A DNA stretch of 64,000 nt from Prevotella sp. (GTDB taxonomy: Bacteria; Bacteroidota; Bacteroidia; Bacteroidales; Bacteroidaceae): the NCBI GenBank assembly GCA_016287755.1, contig JAEEWT010000016.1, forward strand, positions 1-64,000, read 5' to 3'. Each line of letters opens with the position of its first letter. Position 1 is the first letter of the stretch. Shown here piece after piece: positions 42,777 to 49,702 of this stretch. Under the pieces are notes generated by a model. The model saw nothing but the letters and a program-made list of their open reading frames with translations. It had not been told where the DNA came from and did not search any database. The translations under genes were made by a program, and so were the position numbers.

Positions 42777-42998
42777 ATGGAAAATACATTCAAGATACGT
42801 ACATACGGGCGCATGGAGCTGGCACAGCTCTACTGTCCCGACGTCCAGCCGAAGACGGCCTGGAGGAAGCTGAAGGAATGGATTGACTATTATCCGCACC
42901 TGAACGAGAAACTGTCGTTGCTGGGCAGGACCACCTGCACCCGTACCTATTCACCGCCGCAGGTAAGGGCGATCGTGGAAGCGCTAGGGGAACCTTAA
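42777..42998 (+). CDS. DUF4248 protein
   Basis: A 73-aa protein (starts MENTFKIRTYGRMELAQLY, with the helix-turn-helix-like TAWRKLKEWIDYYP) of the Bacteroidales DUF4248 family, function unknown and probably DNA-binding. The -7 box ends four bases before the ATG, so the mRNA is predicted to be leaderless. The longer open frame to 42615 lies upstream of the promoter and is not used. In other genomes it accompanies HU-HIG, smalltalk and primase-like DUF3987 genes; no DUF3987 gene is present here. Confidence 0.85.
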   Translation: MENTFKIRTYGRMELAQLYCPDVQPKTAWRKLKEWIDYYPHLNEKLSLLGRTTCTRTYSPPQVRAIVEALGEP

Positions 42999-43025
42999 CT
43001 AGTTGATAGTTGAAAGTTGATAGTT

Positions 43026-43094
43026 AACTACGTTGACTTTTGTTACGACTCGGCCAAACGTACAAGCACGATGGCGCTTGCTGCTCCAAAAGTT
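43026..43094 (-). repeat. Structured dispersed repeat, family B copy 4
   Basis: On the minus strand the outer arms are ACTTTTG/CAAAAGT and the inner hairpin is CGTG-CTTG-TACG, which pairs fully only on this strand (G-U wobble). The conserved strands are CAGCAAG and GAGTCGTAA. It forms an inverted pair with copy 3, enclosing the HU, AlbA and DUF4248 genes. Confidence 0.75.
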
Positions 43095-43118
43095 ATAAGC
43101 CTAGTTAGTGGTAGTTAT

Positions 43119-43173
43119 AAGGCTGATAAGTGGGTGTTAGAAGGCTGATAACGAGGTGTTAGAAGGCTTGTAG
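43119..43173. repeat. 22-bp tandem repeats, about 2.5 units
   Basis: Units AAGGCTGATAAGTGGGTGTT+AG (43119-43140) and AAGGCTGATAACGAGGTGTT+AG (43141-43162) are followed by a partial third. The layout is iteron-like. Confidence 0.75.
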
Positions 43174-43197
43174 AAATCGAACTAAATACAGAAAAGT

Positions 43198-43315
43198 GGT
43201 GTAGAGGTGTAGAGGGTGTAGAGCATTTTTATAAACTTATATGTTTTTAATATAATCCCTCGCGCGCGCACGGGGATTTTGTGAAAACCCTCTACACCCT
43301 CTACACCTCTACACC
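43198..43315. repeat. Perfect 26-bp inverted repeat with CG-rich loop
   Basis: The arms 43198-43223 and 43290-43315 are exact reverse complements. Each arm is itself built from direct GTGTAGAGG units. The 66-bp loop holds a second small hairpin, AATCCC (43254-43259) with GGGATT (43273-43278), enclosing CGCGCGCGC. It lies between DUF4248 and the radical SAM operon; there is no transposase nearby. Confidence 0.85.
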
Positions 43316-43410
43316 AGATAGAGTGGTTTCTTTATTTTACTATCACCACCAATTCATAAAATTGATGAGTAAAACATTTTTTATTCTTATGATAATAGAT
43401 ATTTTTTTAC

Positions 43411-43418
43411 TATCTTTG
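43411..43418 (+). promoter_or_regulatory. -7 box for radical SAM repair-like operon
   Basis: TATCTTTG lies 28 bp before the ATG at 43446. It decides that start against the upstream frame opening at 43281, which would also overlap the inverted repeat. Confidence 0.75.
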
Positions 43419-43445
43419 TACCCAAGAACTATAAGTGAAAAGAAG

Positions 43446-44744
43446 ATGCTGACGGAGAAGACCATGGAGAAGCTGCGGATACTCGCAGAATCGGCGAAGT
43501 ACGATGTGTCGTGCTCGTCGAGCGGTACTGTGCGCTCTGGTAAGAAGGGCATGGTGGGCTCGACGGTGGGCGGCGTGGGTATCTGTCATTCGTTTGCTGA
43601 CGACGGGCGTTGCATCTCGCTACTGAAGGTGATGCTGACGAACTACTGCATGTACGACTGCGCCTATTGCATCAACCGTCGTACGAACGATATTCCCCGT
43701 GCCACACTCTCCGTATCAGAACTCGAGGAGATTACCATGGAGTTCTATCGCCGTAACTACATCGAAGGACTGTTCCTGTCGAGTGGTGTGGTGAGGAACC
43801 CCGACTATACGATGGAGCGGTTGACAGCCATTGTGCGCGACCTCCGGACCGTTCACCGCTTCAATGGTTACATCCACCTGAAGACCATCCCAGGGGCCAG
43901 TAGGGAGTTGTTGCAAGAGGCGGGACGCTATGCCGACCGTATGAGCATCAACATCGAGATTCCCAAGGAGGAGTCGTTGAAGGCGTTGGCACCCGAGAAG
44001 GATCATCGGAGCATCTTCCTTCCTATGTCGCAGATTCAGCAGGGTGTATTGGAGAACAAGGAGGACCGTCGTAAGTTCCGCCATGCTCCCCGCTTTGTGC
44101 CGGCAGGACAATCCACGCAGATGATTGTGGGGGCCACGAAGGAGACCGACCGTGACATCCTGATGATGTCGAACGCGATGTATCAGCAGCCTACGATGCG
44201 ACGGGTGTATTACTCCGGTTATGTGAGCGTGAACACCTACGACCCTCGTCTGCCTGTGTTGAAACAGCCGCCTTTGGTACGCGAAAACCGCCTTTATCAA
44301 GCCGACTGGCTGATGCGCTTCTATCATTTCAGTGTTGATGAGATTGTGGATGATGCCCATACGCATCTCGATCTTGATGTTGATCCTAAGTTAGGTTGGG
44401 CATTACGTCATCCTGAGGCCTTCCCTGTGGATATCAACAAAGACGACTACGAGCGTATTCTCCGAGTGCCGGGCATTGGTGTGAAATCGGCCATCCTGAT
44501 TGTCAATAGTCGCCGTTTCAACCGTCTTACCTCCTATCATCTGAAGAAGATGGGAGTGGTGATGAAGAAGGCCAAGTATTTTATTACTTGTGGTGAACTT
44601 ACCTCTGCCTTCTCGCAGCCAATCATCGGCATCAATGAGCTGCGCCCGGAACGCCTGCGCCCCTTGTTACTGTCGAAGGCCCAGCAGAAACGGGCGGCAG
44701 CAGAGCAGCAGCTCGCGCTCGACTTTGGTGAAGAGAATCCGTGA
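43446..44744 (+). CDS. Putative DNA modification/repair radical SAM protein
   Basis: A 432-aa protein with the radical SAM cluster motif CMYDCAYC (about residues 71-78), a (beta/alpha) SAM barrel, and a C-terminal helix-hairpin-helix (RVPGIGVKSAILIVNSRRF) that points to DNA binding. It belongs to the family found linked to a UDG-like/DUF4130 partner. The next gene is that partner, 15 bp downstream, and four more small genes follow in the same direction. The chemistry is unknown. The start follows the -7 box at 43411; the longer frame (from 43281) is not supported. Confidence 0.92.
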   Translation: MLTEKTMEKLRILAESAKYDVSCSSSGTVRSGKKGMVGSTVGGVGICHSFADDGRCISLLKVMLTNYCMYDCAYCINRRTNDIPRATLSVSELEEITMEFYRRNYIEGLFLSSGVVRNPDYTMERLTAIVRDLRTVHRFNGYIHLKTIPGASRELLQEAGRYADRMSINIEIPKEESLKALAPEKDHRSIFLPMSQIQQGVLENKEDRRKFRHAPRFVPAGQSTQMIVGATKETDRDILMMSNAMYQQPTMRRVYYSGYVSVNTYDPRLPVLKQPPLVRENRLYQADWLMRFYHFSVDEIVDDAHTHLDLDVDPKLGWALRHPEAFPVDINKDDYERILRVPGIGVKSAILIVNSRRFNRLTSYHLKKMGVVMKKAKYFITCGELTSAFSQPIIGINELRPERLRPLLLSKAQQKRAAAEQQLALDFGEENP

Positions 44745-44759
44745 AAACCGTCATGACAG

Positions 44760-45590
44760 ATGCAAGTATATGTGTTCGATAATACCCTCGACGGACTGTT
44801 GACAGCTGTGTTCGACAGTTTCTTCCTGCACCAGCAACCCGAGATGTTACTGGGAGAGGGGGAGCAGTTGCCGCTGTTTGCCGACGAGCCCCATGTGGTG
44901 GTTACGGACAGCGGGAAAGCCGCCCGCGTTTGGAAGGGTCTGGAGAAGCATCTGTCGGTGGAAGGACTGCGGATGATTGCCGTGAGCTGGCTCTCCGAAG
45001 AACGGACACTGAATCAGCCGTTGTTCAATTTCATCTGTAAGGTGTTCCGGCAGAAGGGTGGCGATAGCTCATCATCAGCAACAGATTACTTGAGTCTTGA
45101 ACGGAATGCCAGTGATGCCGATGTGCTGGCTGTGCGCAATTCCTGTCGCCGCGTGCTCCACGAGCAGCTCCGCATGAAGCAGTTCATCCGCTTTCAAAAG
45201 GCAAAGGACGGCACCTATCTCGCCGTGGTATCTCCCGACCATAACGTACTGTCGCTCATCACCCATCATTTCCAGGATCGGTTCAACGATCAGCCCTGGC
45301 TCATCTACGATGCGAAACGGCACTACGGCTACTATTATGACGGCTCTGCTGCACCGATACACATCACCTTTGAGGATGAAAGTGCGGTTCCCTTCGACCT
45401 TACCAACGGTAAGCTCAATGATGAGGTGCTCAGCGAGAACGACAAAATATTCCAGGATCTGTGGCGCACTTATTTCAAGGCCATCTGCATCAAGGAGCGT
45501 ATGAATCCCAAGAAACAACTCAGCGATATGCCCCGCAGATATTGGAAGTACATGACAGAAAAGAATTCATCCAATTATAAACCTATATAA
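44760..45590 (+). CDS. DUF4130 (TIGR03915-type) DNA metabolism protein
   Basis: A 276-aa protein starting MQVYVFDNTLDGLLTAVFDS, the signature of the family that partners the radical SAM protein just upstream. The second half contains FIRFQKAKDGTYLAVVSPDHNVL and ends DMPRRYWKYMTEK, typical of DUF4130 and related to uracil-DNA-glycosylase-like folds. The two proteins probably act together on damaged or modified nucleic acid. Spacing to the radical SAM stop is 15 bp and to the TfoX gene 12 bp. Confidence 0.9.
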   Translation: MQVYVFDNTLDGLLTAVFDSFFLHQQPEMLLGEGEQLPLFADEPHVVVTDSGKAARVWKGLEKHLSVEGLRMIAVSWLSEERTLNQPLFNFICKVFRQKGGDSSSSATDYLSLERNASDADVLAVRNSCRRVLHEQLRMKQFIRFQKAKDGTYLAVVSPDHNVLSLITHHFQDRFNDQPWLIYDAKRHYGYYYDGSAAPIHITFEDESAVPFDLTNGKLNDEVLSENDKIFQDLWRTYFKAICIKERMNPKKQLSDMPRRYWKYMTEKNSSNYKPI

Positions 45591-45602
45591 TAATATAAAA
45601 GA

Positions 45603-45923
45603 ATGGCAAGTAATGCAGACTTTGTACAGTATATCGCAGACCAGTGTGCTGGTGCGGGTGAGATTGTAACCAAGAAGATGTTTGGCGATTATGGTATCTA
45701 TTGCAATGGCAAGATCTTCGGACTGATTTGCGACGACTGCTTCTACCTGAAACCCACGGAGGCTGGTAGGAAGCTTTTACGGACAGTGGATATGCGTCCT
45801 CCCTATGAAGGGGCAAAGGATTATTTCTATATCGCTGATGTAGATGACCGTGATTATCTCTCTAATCTCGTCAAGGAGACGTACAAGGAACTGCCGGAAC
45901 CGAAACCTAAGAAAAAGAAATGA
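45603..45923 (+). CDS. TfoX N-terminal domain protein
   Basis: A 106-aa protein matching the N-terminal half of TfoX/Sxy (FVQYIADQC, TKKMFGDYGIYCNGKIFGLI) and ending in a Lys-rich tail (PKPKKKK). It lacks the helix-hairpin-helix C-terminal half of proteobacterial competence activators. Its stop overlaps the MGMT start by 4 bp (ATGA), so translation is coupled. Its role here is more likely linked to the DNA-repair-like operon than to competence. Confidence 0.88.
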   Translation: MASNADFVQYIADQCAGAGEIVTKKMFGDYGIYCNGKIFGLICDDCFYLKPTEAGRKLLRTVDMRPPYEGAKDYFYIADVDDRDYLSNLVKETYKELPEPKPKKKK

Positions 45924-46273
45924 AAGACTACCCGGACAAGATGACCGCAGAGCAGGCACGGACTTTTCGCGATGATGTGCTGAATATCGTCAGTCAGATA
46001 CCTTGTGGCAAGGTGACGACCTACGGTCATATTGCCGCATTGGCCGGCTGGGCGAGTCATTCAAGGATGGTGGGACGTACCCTGCGTTATACCCCTGAAG
46101 CCAGGTCTCTTCCCTGTCACCGGGTAGTGAACATCGCAGGAAGAACCGCTCCAGGTTGGAGTCGTCAACGCTTTCTCTTGGAGGAAGAAGGTGTCAGCTT
46201 CAAGTCCAACGGTCGTGTGGACATGCAGAAGCATCTCTGGGAACCCCTCATTACACTAACAAAGGATGAATAA
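45920..46273 (+). CDS. MGMT-family alkyltransferase, DNA-binding domain only
   Basis: A 117-aa protein corresponding to the C-terminal domain of O6-methylguanine-DNA methyltransferase. It keeps the acceptor cysteine in SLPCHRVVN, whereas alkyltransferase-like (ATL) proteins of similar length usually have Trp or Ala there. KVTTYGHIAALAG and the helix-turn-helix recognition segment SHSRMVGRTLRYTP are also present. It could be an active minimal alkyltransferase or a damage sensor. It is coupled to TfoX-N upstream and overlaps the DUF4298 gene by 8 bp. Confidence 0.9.
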   Translation: MKDYPDKMTAEQARTFRDDVLNIVSQIPCGKVTTYGHIAALAGWASHSRMVGRTLRYTPEARSLPCHRVVNIAGRTAPGWSRQRFLLEEEGVSFKSNGRVDMQKHLWEPLITLTKDE

Positions 46274-46592
46274 ACAGAAGCATACGATGGAACAAATTGA
46301 AAGAATCAAGACGATGGAGCAACATCTCGACCGTGCTTCGCAGGCTGTGATGAAGTTATCGGCAGCCCTCGATGACTATGCCGAGGTGCTGACATCTATC
46401 CGCGAGCTGGAGAAGTATTATGGTAGTGACGACTGGAAGCAGGATTTTGCCGACGATGAGCAAGGACTTCTCCCCAAGGACCTGAAACGAGGGGTGCTCA
46501 GTGAGGACGGGATCTGGAATGTGTTGACAGATAGTCGTGATCTTAATACCCGAATGAAGGAGATCGTATCTAAGAAGAAACGTAAACAATAA
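46266..46592 (+). CDS. DUF4298 protein
   Basis: A 108-aa mostly helical protein (IERIKTMEQHLDRASQAVMK coiled-coil-like start; ELEKYYGSDDWKQDF; LLPKDLKRGVLSEDGIW) of the DUF4298 family; function unknown. The start overlaps the MGMT stop by 8 bp; a second Met at 46287 is possible. It is the last gene of the radical SAM operon. Confidence 0.82.
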   Translation: MNKQKHTMEQIERIKTMEQHLDRASQAVMKLSAALDDYAEVLTSIRELEKYYGSDDWKQDFADDEQGLLPKDLKRGVLSEDGIWNVLTDSRDLNTRMKEIVSKKKRKQ

Positions 46593-46655
46593 ACGAAGAC
46601 ACACCGCCACTTATTTATGCTTTCAGATTGTAAGTAAACCAAGATGCATTACTTT

Positions 46656-46683
46656 CAATTTGATACTTATCGACAAAATGAAG
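46656..46683 (+). promoter_or_regulatory. Candidate nitrogen operator upstream of glnN
   Basis: This motif begins CAATTTGATACTT and ends CAAAATGAAG, and aligns to the dapF and gltB sites. It starts 72 bp before the -7 box. An additional perfect 9-bp inverted repeat, TATCGACAA (46668-46676) with TTGTCGATA (46691-46699), uses part of the motif, suggesting a second binding site here. Confidence 0.75.
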
Positions 46684-46727
46684 AAAATTATTGTCGATAC
46701 TTTTATGCGTTTGCTTGCAAAATGTCG

Positions 46728-46735
46728 TATCTTTG
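46728..46735 (+). promoter_or_regulatory. -7 box for glnN
   Basis: TATCTTTG; the leader is about 54 bases. No -33 element is found at the usual spacing, again consistent with activator dependence. Confidence 0.75.
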
Positions 46736-46793
46736 TCGCAGAATTAAGACAAAGTGTAAGTATTCACGTATAACCACAAACACCAAAAAGATT

Positions 46794-49007
46794 ATGGAAG
46801 CATTAAGATTTCAGGTTGTCGGTGAGGCATTCAAGAAGAAGCCGCTCGACGTAAAAGCACCCGCAGAGAGACCTTATGAGTATTTCGGTAAGAAGGTCTT
46901 TAACCGCGAAAAGATGTATAAGTACCTGCCCAAGGACGTGTACGAGAAGATGGTCGATGTGATTGACAATGGCGCACGACTTGATCGCGAGGTAGCCGAT
47001 GCTGTGGCAGCAGGTATGAAACAGTGGGCCACAGAAAACGGCGTGACTCACTATACGCACTGGTTCCAGCCGCTGACGGAAGGAACGGCAGAAAAACACG
47101 ACTCGTTTATTGAACACGACGGTAAGGGCGGTATGGTAGAGGAGTTCACAGGTAAGCTGCTCGTACAGCAGGAACCTGACGCTTCGTCATTCCCCAGCGG
47201 CGGTATCCGCTCTACCTTCGAGGCCCGTGGCTACTCAGCCTGGGACCCCACATCGCCTGTCTTCATCATTGAAGATACACTCTGCATCCCCACCGTATTT
47301 ATATCATATAGCGGTGAGGCGCTCGACTATAAAGCACCGTTGAAGCGTGCACTCCATGCAGTGAACGTAGCAGCAACGGATGTTTGTCATTACTTCGACC
47401 CCAGCGTGAAGAAGGTAACTTCCAACCTGGGTTGGGAACAGGAGTATTTCCTGGTGGATGAAGGACTCTATGCTGCTCGTCCCGATTTGCTGTTGACTGG
47501 AAGAACACTGATGGGACACGACTCGGCCAAGAACCAGCAGATGGACGACCACTATTTCGGATCCATTCCTGAGCGTGTGGCAGCCTTTATGCGCGACTTG
47601 GAGATTCAGGCATTGGAACTTGGCGTTCCCTGCAAGACCCGTCATAACGAGGTGGCACCGAACCAGTTTGAGCTGGCTCCTATCTTCGAAGAGACCAACC
47701 TCGCCGTAGATCATAACATGATGCTGATGTCGCTGATGAAGAAAGTGGCCCGCAAGCACGGTTTCCGCGTGCTGCTGCATGAGAAGCCCTTTGCCGGCAT
47801 CAACGGTTCGGGTAAGCATAACAACTGGTCGCTCTCAACCGATAACGGCATCCTGCTGCACGCACCTGGTAAGACACCCGAGCAGAACCTGCGCTTCGCT
47901 ACGTTCATCGTAGAGACACTGATGGGTGTGTACCGACATAACGGTCTGCTCAAGGCCAGCATCATGTCGGCCACCAATGCCCACCGATTAGGAGCCAACG
48001 AAGCACCGCCTGCCATCGTATCCAGCTTCCTTGGTAAGCAGGTAAGCGAACTGCTCGATCATATCGAAACAGCCGATAAGGACTTCCTATCTATGACTGG
48101 TAAGCAGGGAATGAAGATGGATATCCCCGAGATTCCTGAACTGCTCATCGACAATACCGACCGTAACCGTACGTCACCTTTCGCCTTCACCGGTAACCGC
48201 TTTGAGTTCCGTGCTGTAGGTTCCGAGGCTAACTGCGCAAGCGCCATGATCGCCCTGAACAGTGCTGTGGCCGAGGCTTTGGCCGACTTCAAGAAACGGG
48301 TGGATGCTAAGATTCCTGAGTTCGAGAAGAAGCTCGCTGGCACAGAACACAGTGCTAAGTATCACGCCATCATCGACGTGCTGCGCGAAGATATCAAGAC
48401 CTGTAAGCCCATCCGCTTCGACGGTAACGGCTACAGCGACGAATGGGTGGTGGAAGCAGAGAAGCGAGGACTCGATGTGGAGAAGTCGTGCCCGAAGATC
48501 TTTGAGCGTTATCTCGACAAGGAGAGTATTGAGATGTTCGAGAGTCTGGGCGTGATGACCAAGAAGGAGCTGGAGGCCCGCAACGAGGTGAAATGGGAGA
48601 CCTACACGAAGAAGATCCAGATTGAGGCCCGCGTGCTGGGCGATCTCTCCATGAACCACATCATACCCGTGGCTACCCACTACCAGAGCGCCCTGCTGAA
48701 GAATGTGGAGAACATGACTGACATCTTCTCCAAGGAAAAAGCCGAGAAACTGAATGCCCGTAATATTAAGCTTATTGAGGAGATTGCCGAGCGCACCTCA
48801 GCCATCGAGAAAGGGGTGGATGAACTGGTTGCTGCCCGCAAGCTCGCTAACAAGATAGAGGATGAACACGACAAGGCTATTGCCTATCATGATGAAGTAG
48901 AGCCGAAGCTCGACGAGATTCGCTACCAGATCGACAAGCTGGAGCTGATCGTGGACGATGCGCTCTGGCCACTGCCGAAATATCGGGAGTTGTTGTTCAT
49001 CCGATAA
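46794..49007 (+). CDS. glnN: Glutamine synthetase type III
   Basis: A 737-aa GSIII, the large glutamine synthetase of Bacteroidetes and cyanobacteria, making glutamine from glutamate, NH4+ and ATP. The start MEALRFQVVGEAFKKKPLDV is used; the open frame to 46644 contains the promoter. Catalytic-core features are HYTHWFQPLTEGTAEKHDSF, NLGWEQEYFLVDEGL, HNEVAPNQFELAP and EKPFAGINGSGKHNNWSL. The C-terminal third (about 560-737) is helical, as in other GSIII. It carries the same upstream motif as gltB and dapF. Confidence 0.97.
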   Translation: MEALRFQVVGEAFKKKPLDVKAPAERPYEYFGKKVFNREKMYKYLPKDVYEKMVDVIDNGARLDREVADAVAAGMKQWATENGVTHYTHWFQPLTEGTAEKHDSFIEHDGKGGMVEEFTGKLLVQQEPDASSFPSGGIRSTFEARGYSAWDPTSPVFIIEDTLCIPTVFISYSGEALDYKAPLKRALHAVNVAATDVCHYFDPSVKKVTSNLGWEQEYFLVDEGLYAARPDLLLTGRTLMGHDSAKNQQMDDHYFGSIPERVAAFMRDLEIQALELGVPCKTRHNEVAPNQFELAPIFEETNLAVDHNMMLMSLMKKVARKHGFRVLLHEKPFAGINGSGKHNNWSLSTDNGILLHAPGKTPEQNLRFATFIVETLMGVYRHNGLLKASIMSATNAHRLGANEAPPAIVSSFLGKQVSELLDHIETADKDFLSMTGKQGMKMDIPEIPELLIDNTDRNRTSPFAFTGNRFEFRAVGSEANCASAMIALNSAVAEALADFKKRVDAKIPEFEKKLAGTEHSAKYHAIIDVLREDIKTCKPIRFDGNGYSDEWVVEAEKRGLDVEKSCPKIFERYLDKESIEMFESLGVMTKKELEARNEVKWETYTKKIQIEARVLGDLSMNHIIPVATHYQSALLKNVENMTDIFSKEKAEKLNARNIKLIEEIAERTSAIEKGVDELVAARKLANKIEDEHDKAIAYHDEVEPKLDEIRYQIDKLELIVDDALWPLPKYRELLFIR

Positions 49008-49140
49008 CGCCAACCCATTTTCGACGACTTTTGTTTCTTCGTCGATTTCTTTTTTGGTTGTTTGAAAATCGCGATGAAGCGAAGGCCATACAGGTTTAAC
49101 TTGTAATGGCTGAGTGGTAGCGATTTACTAAAGTTTGCGA

Positions 49141-49178
49141 GGGACCTGATGCTGAGACAGTATCAGGTCCTTTTTTTT
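49141..49178 (+). terminator. Rho-independent terminator after glnN
   Basis: The stem GGACCTGAT (49142-49150) with ATCAGGTCC (49162-49170) is followed by T8. It lies about 135 bp after the glnN stop. Confidence 0.9.
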
Positions 49179-49204
49179 CGATTGGTTTGCACTACCTTTG
49201 ACTT

Positions 49205-49290
49205 CGTCGAAGGTACTTTCGCTCGACAAACCAAAGAAAAACGAGTTTTCCTTTGGTTTTGTGCTCGCTTAATCGTACCTTTGTCCCAAA
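49205..49290 (-). repeat. Structured dispersed repeat, family A copy 4
   Basis: Read on the minus strand, the outer arms are AAGGTAC and GTACCTT (49281-49275 and 49216-49210). The conserved strands are GATTAAGCGAG and GAGCGAAA; the inner stem is AACCAAAG/CTTTGGTT. Its end carries the plus-strand -7 box TACCTTTG (49276-49283) of the PH-domain gene. Confidence 0.8.
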
Positions 49291-49291
49291 T

Positions 49292-49702
49292 ATGTCAACA
49301 AACCGTACTTTCCAACATCGTGTAACCATCGTAGGCGTGGCAGTCCCTATCATCATGGCTGTCATGGCCCTCTATTTCCTGTTGCACCGCACCGCCATTC
49401 ACCTCATCATAGGCTTCGGGCTGGTGGCGGTCATCATCATGATGCTGGAAAGACTGCTACACACGAACTACTTGTTTGAAGGTGATATGTTGACGATCAG
49501 CAGAGGACGGTTCATGAAAAGGGAGCAGGTACCGGTGAAAGATATCACCCGCATCTCACCCATCAGGCGCCAATGGCTCTTGATAGACTACCTGCTGATT
49601 GAATATGGAGCCGGACATGAAGCAGAGGTACAGCCCGTGAACGAAGAGGCGTTCCTTCAAGAAATCAAGAAAAGACAAGACGACCATGAAGAGAGATCAT
49701 AA
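49292..49702 (+). CDS. Membrane-anchored bacterial PH-domain protein
   Basis: A 136-aa protein with two N-terminal membrane helices (about 9-29 and 33-50) followed by a small bacterial PH domain (about 54-132: LFEGDMLTISRGRFMKREQV, LIDYLLIEY). The start at 49292 follows a -7 box by about ten bases, so the ATG at 49253 is excluded. It overlaps the next gene (PBP4 type) by 17 bp, so they are coupled. Function unknown; probably envelope related. Confidence 0.82.
   Translation: MSTNRTFQHRVTIVGVAVPIIMAVMALYFLLHRTAIHLIIGFGLVAVIIMMLERLLHTNYLFEGDMLTISRGRFMKREQVPVKDITRISPIRRQWLLIDYLLIEYGAGHEAEVQPVNEEAFLQEIKKRQDDHEERS

Noticed and set aside
43119..43173. CRISPR-like repeats
   Set aside because: The 22-bp units are directly tandem without spacers, and there are no cas genes.
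43198..43315. Insertion-sequence terminal repeats
   Set aside because: The arms enclose only 66 bp; no transposase or target duplication is seen.
43281..43445. N-terminal 55-residue extension of the radical SAM protein
   Set aside because: It begins inside the loop of the inverted repeat and lies largely upstream of a good -7 box at 43411.
45920..46273. Alkyltransferase-like (ATL) protein
   Set aside because: The acceptor Cys is present (PCHRV), unlike ATL.
49075..49140. tRNA-like appearance after glnN
   Set aside because: Some GGCTGAGTGGTAG-like wording, but no T-loop GGTTCGA, no acceptor-stem pairing and no cloverleaf.
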